DNA from: Elgaria multicarinata webbii
Taxonomy: Eukaryota; Chordata; Lepidosauria; Squamata; Anguidae
Assembly: GCF_023053635.1 (NCBI RefSeq)
Contig: NC_086182.1
Span: forward strand, 1,439,001-1,503,000
Direction of reading: 5' to 3'
Length of the DNA stretch: 64,000 bases
A program made the position numbers and the translations under genes. The notes below the pieces were generated by a model. The model made no database searches and had not been told where the DNA came from. It saw nothing but the letters and a program-made list of their open reading frames with translations. Shown piece by piece: positions 43,201-57,500 of this stretch (position 1 is the first letter of the stretch; each line of letters starts with the position of its first letter).

Positions 43201-46200
43201 ACACCTCCAGAAGAAGTAATGAGATTTTGGAAATATGAATAAGATCCCGTGGTTGGAGGGAGCACCTTTATGTTAATTATGATTATGCTAAAGAGAATTA
43301 AGTTAGAACATATGTTTATCAAATGTTTACTTTATATTACTGTGTATTACGTGGTATTGTTTTATATTGCATTGTTGTATTGTTTGGATGTATTAAATTT
43401 TTTTTTTTTTTAAAAAAAAAAGCCCTGTCTCAGCACTTGCTCGTCCTCCCCAGCCTCTCCTCTGCCATGTGTGGACAGCAGAGGGGCAGAAGTGACACAG
43501 ACGGGAGGGAAGGCCAACAAGCAGGACCACTCTTCCGACGTCTGTGTTACTGGCAAAAGTGGGTTTTGTGAAGGACCATTGTTAATAATGCAATTATCTC
43601 TGTCTGTACTTCTGCATTTCATTGTCCTCTGATCTCAGTAGTTACAATTCCCTCCTCAAGCATGTGTATGTTCTGTAACATCTGAAACTCCATGAATACA
43701 TTTGGTAGTCTTTAAGATGTCACAAGAATCATAGAATCATAAAATATTAGAGTTGGAAGGGTCCTCTAAGGCCAGTGAGTCCAACCCCCTGCTCAATGCA
43801 GGAATCCACCCTAAAGCATACCTGACAGACGGTTGTCCAGCTGCCTCCTGAAGGCCTCTAGGGTGGGAGAGCTCACAGCCTCCCTAGGTAACGGATTCCA
43901 TTGTCGTACTGCTCTAACAGTCTACTACCGACCACCCAATCAAGGAGAAGACGAGGACAAAACTTTTGAGAAACAAATTGCCAGTGTTTCAAGGAAGTGT
44001 GATGTAGTAGTGATGGGGGACTTCAATTACCCTGATATCTGTTGGGAGACCAATACTGCCAAAAATTCCTGACATGTGTGGGTGAAAACTTTCTCCTACA
44101 GAAAGTGGAGGAAGGAACTAGAGGATCGGCAGTCCTTGACTTGATATTGACCAATAGGGATGACTTAGTGGATAAAGTGGCAGTTACAGGAACTCTGGGG
44201 GAAAGTGACATCATACTTAAATTCTTGATTATAAAGGAGACAAAAGCTGAGTGTAGCCATACACGTACTCTGGATTTTAGGAAAGCTGATTTTAATAAAC
44301 TCAGAACTAAGGTCCCATGGCAAATGAGCCTAATAAGAAAAGGAGTGCAGGATGGGTGGGAGTATTTAAAAAAGTAAATTTTAAAGGCACAGTTACAAAC
44401 AATTCCAACAAGGAGAAAAGATAGAAGACAACAGAGGAAACCAATGTGGCTCCACAAAAAACTTAAAGATGACCTGAAAACAAAAATTCATATTCAGCTT
44501 GTGATCCACAACAATTCCAAGATCCTTCTCGTTTGTAGTATTGCTGAGCCAAGTATCCCCCATCTTGTAACTGTGACTTTGGTTTCTATTTCCTAAATGT
44601 AGAACTTGGCATTTATCCCTATTAAATTTCATTCTGTTGTTTTCAGCCCAGCACTCCAGCCTATCAAGATCACTTTGAAGTTTGTTTCCTGTTGCTTTAA
44701 CTGTAATTGCTTGAGGGGTGAATACCTAAACAGGGCTAGAATTGGATGCTGGTTTTCCAGGACCCATTTTCTTTCTGAGGCAGCCTTTGCGATTAAGAGA
44801 AGAGAAACACACACAGATGCTTATGTTGCTTTTGTCCTTCTCTGCGTTGCATAGGCTACCTCTGTGCTCCACCACCACCACCACCCTGTGATGTTCAGCT
44901 GCCTTATGTGTTATAAAAGTAAATATATAAAGTTATTGTTTATATTATGTATAAGGTTCAGGAAATAAATAGGCCTCAAGGTACTTACAATTTGTAGAGG
45001 GGGGTTAAATGCCTGAGTGTGGATTGGATGGTTGCAGGGGAGTGCAGATTGGCTGAGTAAGGGTGGGAGAAGCTGGAGCAATGTTATCTCTACATAGTTT
45101 AGGGTGACCCTATGAAAAGGAGGACAGGGCTCCTGTATCTTTAACTGTTGTATTGGAAAGGAAATTTCAGCAGGTGTCATTTGTATATATGGGGAAACTG
45201 GTGAAATTTCCTCTACATCACAACAGTTAAAGTTGCAAGTGCCCTGCCCTCTTTTAAATCTGGTCACTCTAGTATAGCTCCTGCACCTTTAACTGCATGA
45301 TGAAGAGAGAATTTCACCAGGTTCTCCATATATACAAATGACTCCTGCTGAAATTCCCTTTTCGATGCAACTGTTAAAGGTACAGGAGCCCTGTCCTCCT
45401 TTTCATATGGTCACCCTAATATAGTTGAGTGAGAGGGGGGGGGTAGAAGAGTCTGTGGAAGTGTCCGTGTGAGATGAGTCGGTAGAATATGAGAGTTTGA
45501 GTGTTAGGAGATGGTCTGTGAAGGGAGTGCGTGGGCCAGAATTCTGTGAAGTGAGGTAGAGAGAAGTGGATGATTTTAGTAGTCTGTAGTGGAACCTTAT
45601 AAGAAAGAAGTGACTGAAACCAATACGCCATGAACCTTGTAACCATACACATTTGAACGGAGGAAACCATTAAGCTTATACACGCACTTACTTAAGTTAA
45701 TAAATTCCAATTATATTCACAAACAACTGGTGTGGTCTGTGGAGGTGTCTGAGGAGAAAACAACAAATGGTGGCAGCCGAATGGGAAACTGAGGGCCAGG
45801 TTGCTGGGCTGTGGAGCCTGAAGAAGAGGCGAGACAGGAGCAGCAGCAGCAGCAGCAGGCCTAAACCCTCAAACACGTCATTAGCTCAGGGGGGATTGAA
45901 GTGGTCCTCGCTGCTAGTGACATGGACAGTCCTGTCAGGTAGCTTGTGGGTGTCTCAGGTGAAGTTGAGATGACACAAGGGGGCAGGGCATCACACACCC
46001 CACTGCCAAGTGTTCTCCAAGTGTTTTCTGGGGAATCCTTGAATGATTACTTGGGATTCCTCAATAAAAGGATTAGTCCCGAAAGACCGCTGAAGGAATG
46101 GCTGGAGAGGTTGGGGCTGTAGGTGACAAAGGCATTCATTACCTGAGTGCTTTTCAGCTTGTCTGCCTGACCACAGTGACTTACTTGTGTGCCAAGAAAC

Positions 46201-49200
46201 CTGGGCGTGTCGCAAATGCTGCTGAGGAGTGCTTCATGGGACATGCTCTCAATGTAAGTGGGGCCTGGTTAACACTCATCCATCCTTTGCAGTCAGAGTC
46301 ATTGTTCCAGAATAACCCTCCCCTAAGCCTTTGCATGGTGCAGGAGTTTCCTGGCAGCTCAGATGGTGCAGAAAGGGGTTCCCTAAACTAAGGAGGGATA
46401 TTTGCATGTCTCTGTGACGGCCGTCACCTGCACAGCCTGTAGCGAGAACCAGAACGTGCAGGAAACGGTGGGACCATTTGCAAGAAGCAGAATTAGAATT
46501 TACCTTTCTGTGAAGGAAAAGGGAAGCTCAAACGCTGACTGGTCAGCTGAGGTATCCTGCTTCCTGCAATTGGGTCAGGGGAACACTCGAGGAGCCCAAC
46601 AAGAAATCCAAGCCCAAACCGGCAGGAAATACAAACTCCGCTGGGCTGGCAGCCAAAGACCCTGAGGCACCAATTCCAGCCCCAGCCAGCCTCCACCAGG
46701 CCTATCCAGCATTGCACTGGGGAGAATTTTCCAGAAAATGTGGAAGTGGAAGGTCACTGGATGGGCAGGCTCAGGGGAAAGAGCTTCTCTGAGTCGCTGA
46801 GCTTAACAGGAGGAGCACTGATGCAAAAATGGGATGGGATGGGGGGGATGTTCATATGTTATGGCCGGGGTGGGGAACATACGCCTCTCAGGCATCGTTG
46901 GCCTCCCTCTCCCATCCAGCCCCACCTGAAAGGCAAACGGTCAGGCACAATAGGAGCGGGAGTCCAACAACGTCCCTGTGCTATAGCCTGGCATCTAGCA
47001 TGACTAGTGGGGCCTGGCTAGCCCTTAGAAAGCTTTGGCATTGGGCAGTGTAGAAATGCAGTAAATACGAAGTAAATAAATAGACCAGTATTTGAATGGG
47101 CTTCCACATGTCCTAGCTGCCCCTTAGCACATAATATATTTATTTCATTTTAAATGCCCGGTATGTGGCTCTCTGTAGCTGATACCAGATGCCATGTATG
47201 GGTGGTAGGCCTGTCGGTGCACCAAACATGCACACAGGGCACCTTCGTCCTTCCTTCTCTTTCCCATCACCTTGCCAACTCCCTCATGGGGTCCAAGAAG
47301 CAAACTGTGCTTGGGAATGCTCATCCATGCCAACCAGCACATTCCTCAGACTAGGTGCTAGGACAGGAAATGAGAATGGGGCAGCTGCCCACTGGCACCA
47401 GAGGGACTTCTCAGGGGGCCCCCCAAAGAGCTGTCAGCCCAGCAAAGAGCTCTGGCTATAGCCACCAGCTGACGTGCATGTTGCTTTTGTTTCCAAGAAG
47501 CTGGAGATTCCGAGTAGGTTTAAGAGCCCTCATAGACCTGCTGGGTATCTTCAGCTTCTTGGGAACAAAACAGACATGCATGTGTAGTGTAGTGGCTAGA
47601 GTGTTGGACTGGGAGTTGGGAGATCCGGGTTCTAGGCCCATTCAGCCATGGAAACCCACTGGGTGACTTTGGACCAGTCACAGGCTTTCGGCCCAACCTA
47701 CCTCACAGGGTGGTGGTTGTGAGGGTAAAATGGAGAGGAGGAGGATTATGTATGCCACCTTGGGTTCCTTAAGGAGAAAAAGAAGGTGGGATATAAATGC
47801 AATAAATAATAATAAGAATAAATGTCAGCTGGTGGCTCTTCTAGTCTATTGATGGAACAGCTGTTGGTCTGAAAAGGACAGAGAAAAATAGAGGAGAGAA
47901 AAGGGAACAGAAACACAGGCCCAACATTAGCAGTCGGATCAGGATTATAACAACCATTTCTAGAGCATTTCTAACAAAGTGCTTCAGTCCACATCTGCAG
48001 GTATATCACTTGATTCCTCATCACTGAACTCCTCACATGTAAACTGAACTCCTCTGAAGAATGAAATGTCTATCTATGTGGTACTGGATCAACGATGTTT
48101 CATTCATGCACACAAGTCCTATTTTGAACGGTTGTCTGTTGTCCAATGATGAATGTGTGTGGCTGGCCTGGTTCTTCTGAGCCTTTACTGGCCACTGTGG
48201 CAGCTGCCCAGCACATGGACTCACACGCCATGCTGCACAGTACCTGATACCTTCACAGTCCATCTCAAGATGCGGATGATGTAGGCGAGGGGTGCGTAAT
48301 TCATGGGCGGCATGTGGCCCTTGGCTGCTCCTGGTGCGGCCTGCAATGCCAGCGGGGTGCAACCTCCTTTTCCCTGCAGCCCAGAATCATTGGGGGAAAG
48401 AGAAACGCTGTTCCGATGCATCGCAGCAGCCTTTTGAGGATGGGAGACATGGAGGTCTCTCCCAGCCTAAGCAATGCTGCTTCCAAGATCACAGTTTTCC
48501 AATGGCAGAGAAACAGTAATCTCAGCAGCAATCTCGGTGGGATGGAAAAGGCTTTCACGTCCACACACGCACTCTCAGTGGCCAGGCCAGGGAGGTTTCA
48601 ACTTCCTCATCCTTGCACACTGAGATGTGGGGGAGAGGGGGAAGCGTGTGTGTGCATGTGTGCGCATGCTCTAGCTCACCAGTTGACACCAGATGTGGCC
48701 CTTGGGGCTGAGAAGGTTGTGCTCCCCTGATGTAGGTGGTGGTTGGCACCTTTGCCTCATGGCCACACTAACACTGCTGATTACCAGGATATGTCTGTTC
48801 TTCCTGCTACTACAAAGGCTCAGTCTTTGAGCTTTTGCAACAGCATGATGGGCGGCATTTGCATAGAATGGGACCACATTATTCACCTCTTTCCAATGTA
48901 ACAGATGTCACCAGAGAAGCAGGAGAAGAAGCCAGGGGGGGTGGTGAGGAAGCAGCTCCCATGGCGCTGCAGAAATACCAGAACCTAAATCCATTCTGTA
49001 TCCATATTACGAATGCAAAACTAGGAGGACTATTCAAATCAATCATCATATTCAAGTCAAACGGGGGAAACCCTTTTCACAGTTAAACCCAATAAGGATA
49101 AAAATATTTGTAGAGCACGTGCGTCAACTCTAATCTACCAATAACATGTGGATTTTAAATCATTAAGCGATATAATAATTTCATAAAATAAACATATAAA

Positions 49201-52200
49201 AAATAAACATGTATTAACACACACGTATGCCATTACATAACAAGCCACACATGTTGTTTGCCTTTCCTTCCTATGACTATTTGCTAAGGGCATGACCCAC
49301 CAGAGGGTCCTCTTGCACAAGCCCCACTAAAATGATTAAGAGTTGCGCAAAAACTTTCCCAAACCCTTGAGCAGCTTCACCCCCACTCACTTCAGTGGAG
49401 CTTGTGCAGGAAAATTTTCTGGCAGATCATTCCATATACTAGCCCAAATGGCAGGGATTCTGCCTATTTCTCTTTCCTTCTAGTGCTTTGGCCAGTGAGG
49501 TCAAAGGTGCTGAGTAAAATTGACAGGCACTTCAAATTATCACAATTATTTATTAAATACTGTGAAAGAACAGAACTGCCTTCCATTTTTCTTGAATATA
49601 GCTTTCTGGATGTAGTGGGGTTAATGCCCTTTGTGTGCGTGTTCTGATCCAACAAGTCAAATGTTCAGGTGGTAAAGTAGAGGGGGTAAAGGGAATGAGG
49701 CAGGAAGTTGAAGGAGCCTACAGAAGTGTTTTGTTTGCAATGTGGCACCAAAGGGCCTGTAATTTTGCAAGAAGTACTTGTGGTTTTGCAGAAATGTGAG
49801 TAAAGAGCTCAACAGAAAGAATTTAGGGCAAACACCTGATTGGTCACAGTTACATGAGAACAATCAAGCTTTAACAAACAAAACCTCAGGAAAGCTAAAA
49901 GAGAGAAGAAGGCTGAGAGGCAGGAAAGCTGCATGGAAAAGCAGAGGGTTTTTTTTTAGAAAATAGGGACACAGTTTAGTTCGGTTTAGGGGGATGCATT
50001 TACCCTGGATATTTTCTTACCCTTTTTGCTATTATGATCTCTCTGTCTCTGTGTTGTAAACATTCAGATATTAAAACCTTGTTGTTGTTGTTGTTGTTGT
50101 AAAAAACTGAACAATGTTTTTCATAACACTGTTTTTTTTAAAAAAAAGTTGCTTAAGCTTTGGGGGGGGGGGTTTGTTGGGTTACCCACCCCATGCCTAG
50201 TAGCCAACCCTCACACTCTCTGAAGGGATTTACAAGGGACCCTGAAGGTTTTAAGGCTGTTTGGCAGAAGCAGCCAAGAAAAATAAAGAATTCTATCTCA
50301 TGGCAGCAGAAATGTCACTGGAAGAGAAGGGTAAACAGGAAGATGGCCCTCTATTTGGCCTGGTCTCCCCTCCACATACAGATTAGGGCATAGCTGATTT
50401 GAGACACACACCTGCTTTGCATGCAGACGGTCTGAGGTTCGATCCCCAGTTTGTTCAGGTAGGGTGAGGAAAGAGTCCTGCCTGAAACCCTTGGAGAGCC
50501 ACAGTTGCCAGTCAATGGCCCTGTTCAGAAGACCGCAAAAAAAGAGGAGAGAGACTCTCTCAATGAAACTGATAGCAAAAAAAGGACCTTATAAGAGGCT
50601 GGAAAACACAAATGTAATCACTTTCAGAGGATGCAGTTTGTGAATATAGATTTTTTAACAAGCAATTGGTATGATAGAAAGCTTTAACATGCAGTTGCTA
50701 TATTTAGCCATTATTATGTCTTAAGATTATATTAAGACTTCATTATTTATCCATTAGCAATTGTATGTCAAAGAAAGCAACTGTCTATTAAAGAGTTACT
50801 ACTGCTTGTTAAACATAGCAGATTTACTATTGCTTCTTAAATATAGCAACTGCATGTTAAACTTTATTATACTTTATTTCAACTTAATTACAAATTAAAA
50901 ATCATAGCCATTATAGGTCTTAAGAGTTTATTAAGACCTGCAGTCATTATTTATCTATTAGCAATTGCATGTGAAAAAGGCACAAGTCTATTAAAGATTT
51001 ACTATTGCTTGTTCAAATATAGCAACTGCATGTTATTATAACTTTATTACAAATTAAAAATTAGCAACTGCTTGTTAAAAACTGTACACTTGCAATTGTA
51101 TTTTCATATTAACAATCACTTTGTTAAAAATTGTAACTGCATTTTTGAAAGTTACTACATTTGCTTTCTATCATACCAAGTGCTTGTTAAAAAATCTATA
51201 TTCACAAACTGCATCGTCTGAAAGTGATTACATTTGTGTTTTCCAGCCTCCTATAAGGTCCCCTTTTTTGCTACCTGTTCAGAAGACACCTTAAACCATG
51301 GTAGTTAAAGCTTTTTTGTCAACAGAAAACCACCGTGGTTTTAGGCATCTTCTGATATTTGTATATATCAGATACAAAAGAGGTCCTCCTTTGAATATGG
51401 TCACCCTAGCCATATGGAAAGGAGGAGAGGGCTCCTGTACATTTAACAGTTGTATAGAAAAGGGAATTTCAGCAGGTGTCATTTGCCCTGACCTCTTTTG
51501 TATGATTACTCTAGTATAGCTCCTGCAGCTTGCACTGTTGTGATGAAGAGGGGATTTCACCAGGTTCTCCATATATACAAATGACACCTGCTGAAATTCC
51601 CTTATCTATACAAGCGTAAAAGATACAGGAGCCCTGTCCTCCTTTGAATATGGTCACCCTAGCCAACACATGTGTCAACAGAACTGGGCTAGATGGAGCA
51701 ATGGTCTGGCTCAGAATATGGCCACTTCCTATGTTCCTATACATTCCTAAATAGACAGAGGTTATAATGATAAAAGTATAATGAAAATAATTTTCTGTCT
51801 ATTGGTATTTTTGTCATCTTGATATCACCTGGAGTGCATTGCAGAGACTGTAACTCATATATTTCGTCAATTAATAAATCACTACATTAAAGCCTCTACA
51901 AGAATCCCTGCAGGAGTCATTCTTTTTAACTATTTTCTGTTTACAGTAAGACAAGGAGAGCAGCAGCAGCGCCCTTGTTCTGGAGGGCCTCTGCCAGCAG
52001 GAGAGGAAAGCCATCAGGAGGGCCTGTCCGACACACCAGGAAGCAAAGCAGGCCGTGTCGGGCTTCCTCTGGGCAGGAGGGACTGGCCTGCAGTCAAGGA
52101 TGTTTACTCCAGCCAGCCAAGTCCCTACTGTTTATTTTAGATAAATTTGATTGAGCAGGAGATTGAGCAGCAAAAAAAATGAGCCTGGACAGGATACAGC

Positions 52201-52440
52201 TCAGATGCTAAGAGACCACAAGGGAATTAATTCTACACAAGCTACTCTTAGAGGAACCCATACATCTTATGAATCACATCCCTACCAACATTGTCATAAT
52301 TAGCAGACACTGAAAATACCCCAACAACTCGTTGTTTTTCCTGGGATGGGGAGGAAAATGGCAGAAAACTGGACGAGTGCACAAACTGTAAGTCTGGGGC
52401 AGTTTCTCCCTCTCCTAAAGCCAACAGGTGAGATGTAGGC

Positions 52441-52489
<49 letters not shown>

Positions 52490-54527
52490 TATTTATATAG
52501 CACCATCAATGTACATGGTGCTGTACAGAGTAAAACAGTAAATAGCAAGACCCTGCCGCATAGGCTTACAATCTAATAAAATCATAGTAAAACAATAAGG
52601 AGGGGAAGAGAATGCAAACAGGTACAGGGAAGGGTAAGCAGGCACAGGGTAGGGAAAAACTAACAGTTGAAAGTAACAGTAGAAGTCTGCACAACATCAA
52701 GTTTTAAAAGCTTTAGGAAAAAGAAAAGTTTTTAGCTGAGCTTTAAAAGCTGCGGTTGAACTTGTAGTTCTCAAATGTTCTGGAAGAGCGTTCCAGAACA
52801 TTCTGGAACTAATCCATTCATGTGCCATCCACACATCCATTCATGTGCCATCCCGATATAATCTTAGGCAAGCCATGCTCTCTCTTTCGGCCTGAGTCCC
52901 ATCTGAAAAACGGGGATAAAAATACTCCTGCCTTGTATGGATTACTGCTGTCTCCACCCTGAAACCTCTGCTCGAGGGCCGTGGTCAAGAGGGTAAAGGT
53001 AAACAGATTCCAGAAAAGAGGGCAGTGTTGCTGGAGGGAATGCCCATGGTCTAGAGAACTTAACACGGCTGTACATGATGGGGTTACTGATCACATGCCG
53101 AGTCTAAGGGGACATGGATCTAGGCTTGCTTCTGGAGGAGCAAGTTGTGGGAATTGTTGCTCAGAGTGCTTCTGGCAGGTGGTTCATTCAATGTGTTGGC
53201 TAATGGCCACTCATCTTCTTCCTTTCCCCTTTTAGTTGGGGTTCCACAGGGCTCGGTGTTGGGCCAGTTGTTGTTTTCTTTATATATGTTGTCCTTGCAT
53301 GATCTTATTCGATCTCATGGCCTCCAATATTATCCATATGCTGATGGTACACAATTATATCTTTCATCTCCGGATCTTTCTCCTGATGTTCAGGATCGTA
53401 TCTCAGCATGTCTTTCAGCTTGGAGACCTCATCATCGTTTGAAAGTTAGTATGACAAAGACAGAATTGTTTGTTTTTCCTCCCAAACCTTCTCCCCATCT
53501 TTCATTCTCTATTACTGTTAATAATGTTACACTTAATCCAGTTAAGGAAGCTCGTAGTCTTGGTAGTCTTATTTTATTTAAAGTGTTACAGAAAAAAATA
53601 AAATAAAAAATGAGTACAATCAATCCCCTAACACTTAATATCAAACCAACAATTATATGGATATGTATAATATACAAAGAAAAGAAAATAGGGGAAAAAA
53701 GGCTGATTGATATAATTACTAGGGGGAAGAAGCTTAATCGGATTAGAAAGAAGTATTAAAGGAAAAAGAAGGAAAAGGAAAATTAAAAGGAGAGAAAAAA
53801 TAATTTAAAAAGTTTTTTCTTATATAATATTGCCAGGATCTGATTGTTTTTGTCTGACTCTTCTGCCAAGACTCTCGTTCACACTTTGGTTATTTTTCGG
53901 CTGGACTATTGTAACCTTCTCCTGACTGCCCTTCCTTCTTCTCACGTCAGTTTGTTGGTTTCTATCCACCACTCTGCTGCTAAGATCATCTTCTTGGCTC
54001 TTCACTCTGATCATATTACTCCACTCCTGAAATCCCTTCACTGGCTTCCAATTCACCTCAGAATCCAATATAAGCTTCTCCTGTTGACTTTCAAAGCTTG
54101 TCACAGTCTAGCTCCTTCCTATCTTTCTTCTCTCTTCTCACATTATTGCCCCGCTCGTGCTCTTCGCTCATCGATTGCCCTGTTTCTTACCCGCCCAGGG
54201 GTCTCTACTTCTCTTGCTCGGCTTCGTCCATTTTCTCTTGCTGCCCCTTATGCCTGGAACTCTCTTCCAGAGCATTTGTGGGCCACGAGTTCAATTGCAG
54301 TTTTTAAAGCTCAGTTGAAAACTTTTCTTTTTTCTAAAGCTTTTAGAACTTGACTTTGATCTTACTTTTACACTGTTAGTTTTATTGTCCCCTGTACCTG
54401 TTTGGTGCATTCCCTTCCCTTTCTTATTGTTCTATTATGATGTTATTAGAATGTAAGCCTATGTGGCAGAGGGTTGCTGTTTTATTCTTTTGCTATGTAC
54501 AGCACCATGTACACTGATGGTGCTATA

Positions 54528-54559
<32 letters not shown>

Positions 54560-57500
54560 ATGAAGGCTCACCCCTTTTTTGCAGGGCTAACCTTGCCTTG
54601 CTGTTGGATGCAACTGTCACTTTCAGGCTAGACTAGCAGAATGTGCTCTGTGTGGTGGGCTGCCCTTGCAGACGCCTAGGAGGCAGCTGGACAACCCTCT
54701 GTCAGGGATGCTTTAGGGTGGATTCCTGCATTGAGCAGGGGGTTGGACTCTATGGCCTTGTAGGCCCCTTCCAACTCTGCTGTTCTATGATTCTATGATT
54801 CTAAGAAGCTTCAAATGGTGCAGAATATAGCCATACAGTTTCAACAGGCGTGGACAGGAACACACAGAAAGCCTGTTGTTGAGTCAACTACACTGGCTAC
54901 TGTTTATGCCTTGTGGCACAATTCAAGGTGCAAGTCATTTTTTTATTTTTTTATTTAAAACATTTGTATCCCGCCCTATATCATTAGGATCTCAGGGCGG
55001 CATACAGGATTTGGGTCCTAGCAGAGCCTGGGACCCAAATTCTGAACAAATGGGGCTCTCTCTAGAACTGCCTGGGCACCAAATGCCTTTGAGTAGGCAG
55101 GGCTGTGCTCACGGTTCTACAACCGTGTTGGACTAAGACTGGAGCAGCAAGGAGCAGCCCCCCCCCTCGCCACCCCCAGCACTCCAGCTGAGGTGGGGAA
55201 GGACAAAAACCTTTTACCATTGTGGAGTTTTCACAAAAGTTGCAAAACTTGGGCAGCAGTGTGGGGGGGTGGGGGAGGCATTTTAATTCCTTTTACTATA
55301 CAGATAATTGTTAGTTTTTAAAATGTAATTTTAAGATTCTGATTTATTTAATTTTTGTTATGTGCTTTGAATCTTTGGGGAAAGTGGCTTATAAATATTT
55401 TTAATGAAATACAGCATTGCTGAGATTGTTTTACTCTGTACAGCACCATGTACACTGATGGTGCTATATAAATAAATAAATAAATAAATAAATAATGTAA
55501 ATGAGGTGCTGTGGACATGCTACAGATGTAATGACCATCACAGTGTATTTACTGTAGACTTTTACAGAGTGGGGGGTCCGCACTGGTCCCTGCACAACCC
55601 TTTTGGGGGCCACAAGTAGGTGGGCTTGGTGGTGAGAGAGGAGCAGTCAGTGGGGCCAGAACACATGCACACTCAAACTCATTCACAGACATCCATTCAC
55701 ACACGCATGCATGCCCACAAACTGGGAAGGGTCTTTTAATGCCTCTCCCCTGCCCCACCTCCAATCAAGAGCACAGTTTCCCTGCTGCTATTGCTGCCTC
55801 TTTCTTCCCTCCCCCCTTCAGCAATCTTGGATCTGCTCCTTCCACCCCTGCTGATGGCTGATCAGCTGGACTATGGGGACACCCTGGACCACACAGATAG
55901 TGGCTGTGGGTTGCTCATACGGGCTACATAGGAATACCTGTGTAGTTAGTTATTTAGTAGATTTATTTCCCGACCCCCATCCCTTTTGACCAAATGAACC
56001 TCCAGGCAGCTTACAGCCGATCTCTCTCTCTCTCACACACACACACACAACACACAACCCCACACAACACACTCTCACTCTGGCCGATGGGTGGGTGAGA
56101 ATCCCAGAGCAACAGACAATTTTCCATATCTATCTATCCACTCCCTAATTACCAGCTAGGTGGAGTCAATTTGACATGGGAAATCAGAAACAGTTCAAAC
56201 TAACTTGGTGTGGGCATCTTTGTAGCAGAGGAAACTAAAATCCACACCCTCCCTCCAAAGTAGCTACATATTGTACCTGAAACCTGAAAACATTTATTAA
56301 TTATGTGTAAAATGCAGGCAAATGTTTGAATTTTAGCTTCCTTGCTGGAGTCCACCTGGTCTCTCAAAACCAACATTTTCTACCCAGTAAAGTATAAGTT
56401 AAGTAAAGCTGGCGAAGTCTTACTGCTCAAGAATGGGCGTTACAGAAAACCCAGTTCAAATCTTTGTCTCAGTCCTTCATCTGCAAGATGGGGATAATAA
56501 TGCCGATCCACCTGACAAGGTTGTTGTGAGGATTACTAAACTAATGTGCGTAAAACACTTTGAACATTCAAAACCCAACATATATTACATATTATGGGAA
56601 GAGACCTTTGCAGGCAGAAGGCTTCATATTGAATCCCTCACACCTTTGGTGAAAAGGAGCTCAGCAGGGCTGAGAAAGAACATGGGAAAGTTCTGAACAA
56701 AAAATCCTGGTCGGGAGCGTGGGATGGTGCCCCGCCTCCCCTCCTCCACATTTGCTCACCCACCAGATGGGGAGTGGGCAGGAGCACCAGCCACAGCAGC
56801 TGTCTTCCCAGTCACACGTGCAGAGGAGCAGAATCAGGGGGCTGAGTTCGGAGTAAGCAGAATGGACTGTACCACTTTAAGCTGCACATGGGGGTGGGGG
56901 GGAGAATCACATTTGTCAATGTTCTCCTACCCAGAAGCAGAGGAAACAAATAGCCTTTCTCCTTGGCATGTTGGTTTTCTACTTGTAGTGAATTTCCACA
57001 CAAGAGAACAGCGTCTCCTGCCTACACTCCAAAGCAGTGTGGCCCACCAAGAGCTCCTCCTTGAGCTGCAGGTGTATAAATGGCCCTGAACAGGTGAATG
57101 GGCAGCAGCAGCCCCCCATACTGGGCCTCAAGGCAAAAGGTCTTCCCTGCTGCTGGCAGCTACCCCCCTTCCCAAAGACCTGCATTGCTCCTTTGACAAG
57201 AAGTGCCCAGGCAGGGAGCCAGAGAACTCCGCTTCTGGGGCAGAGACACGGGCAGCCTGTGCTCCTTGCCGGGTAGGGCCGTGCCTGGCCAGGAGCCAGG
57301 AATCCCAGGCACATTTAGACAGAAAAAAGTCCTACAACTCCTACAAAATCCTACATGCGTAGGATTGCAGCCTTTGCGGTTTTTATTACACCATTAAAAA
57401 AACATCCTTATACACCCCTCTATCCTGAAACTTTCAAAGATGCTAAGAAAAATAAAAATTAATAATATAATATAATGTAAGCCAAACACAACTAGCACAC

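Noticed and set aside
49630-50140. A possible second LTR (AT-rich end, promoter-like wording)
   Set aside because: No paired repeat, primer-binding-like site or target duplication could be seen.
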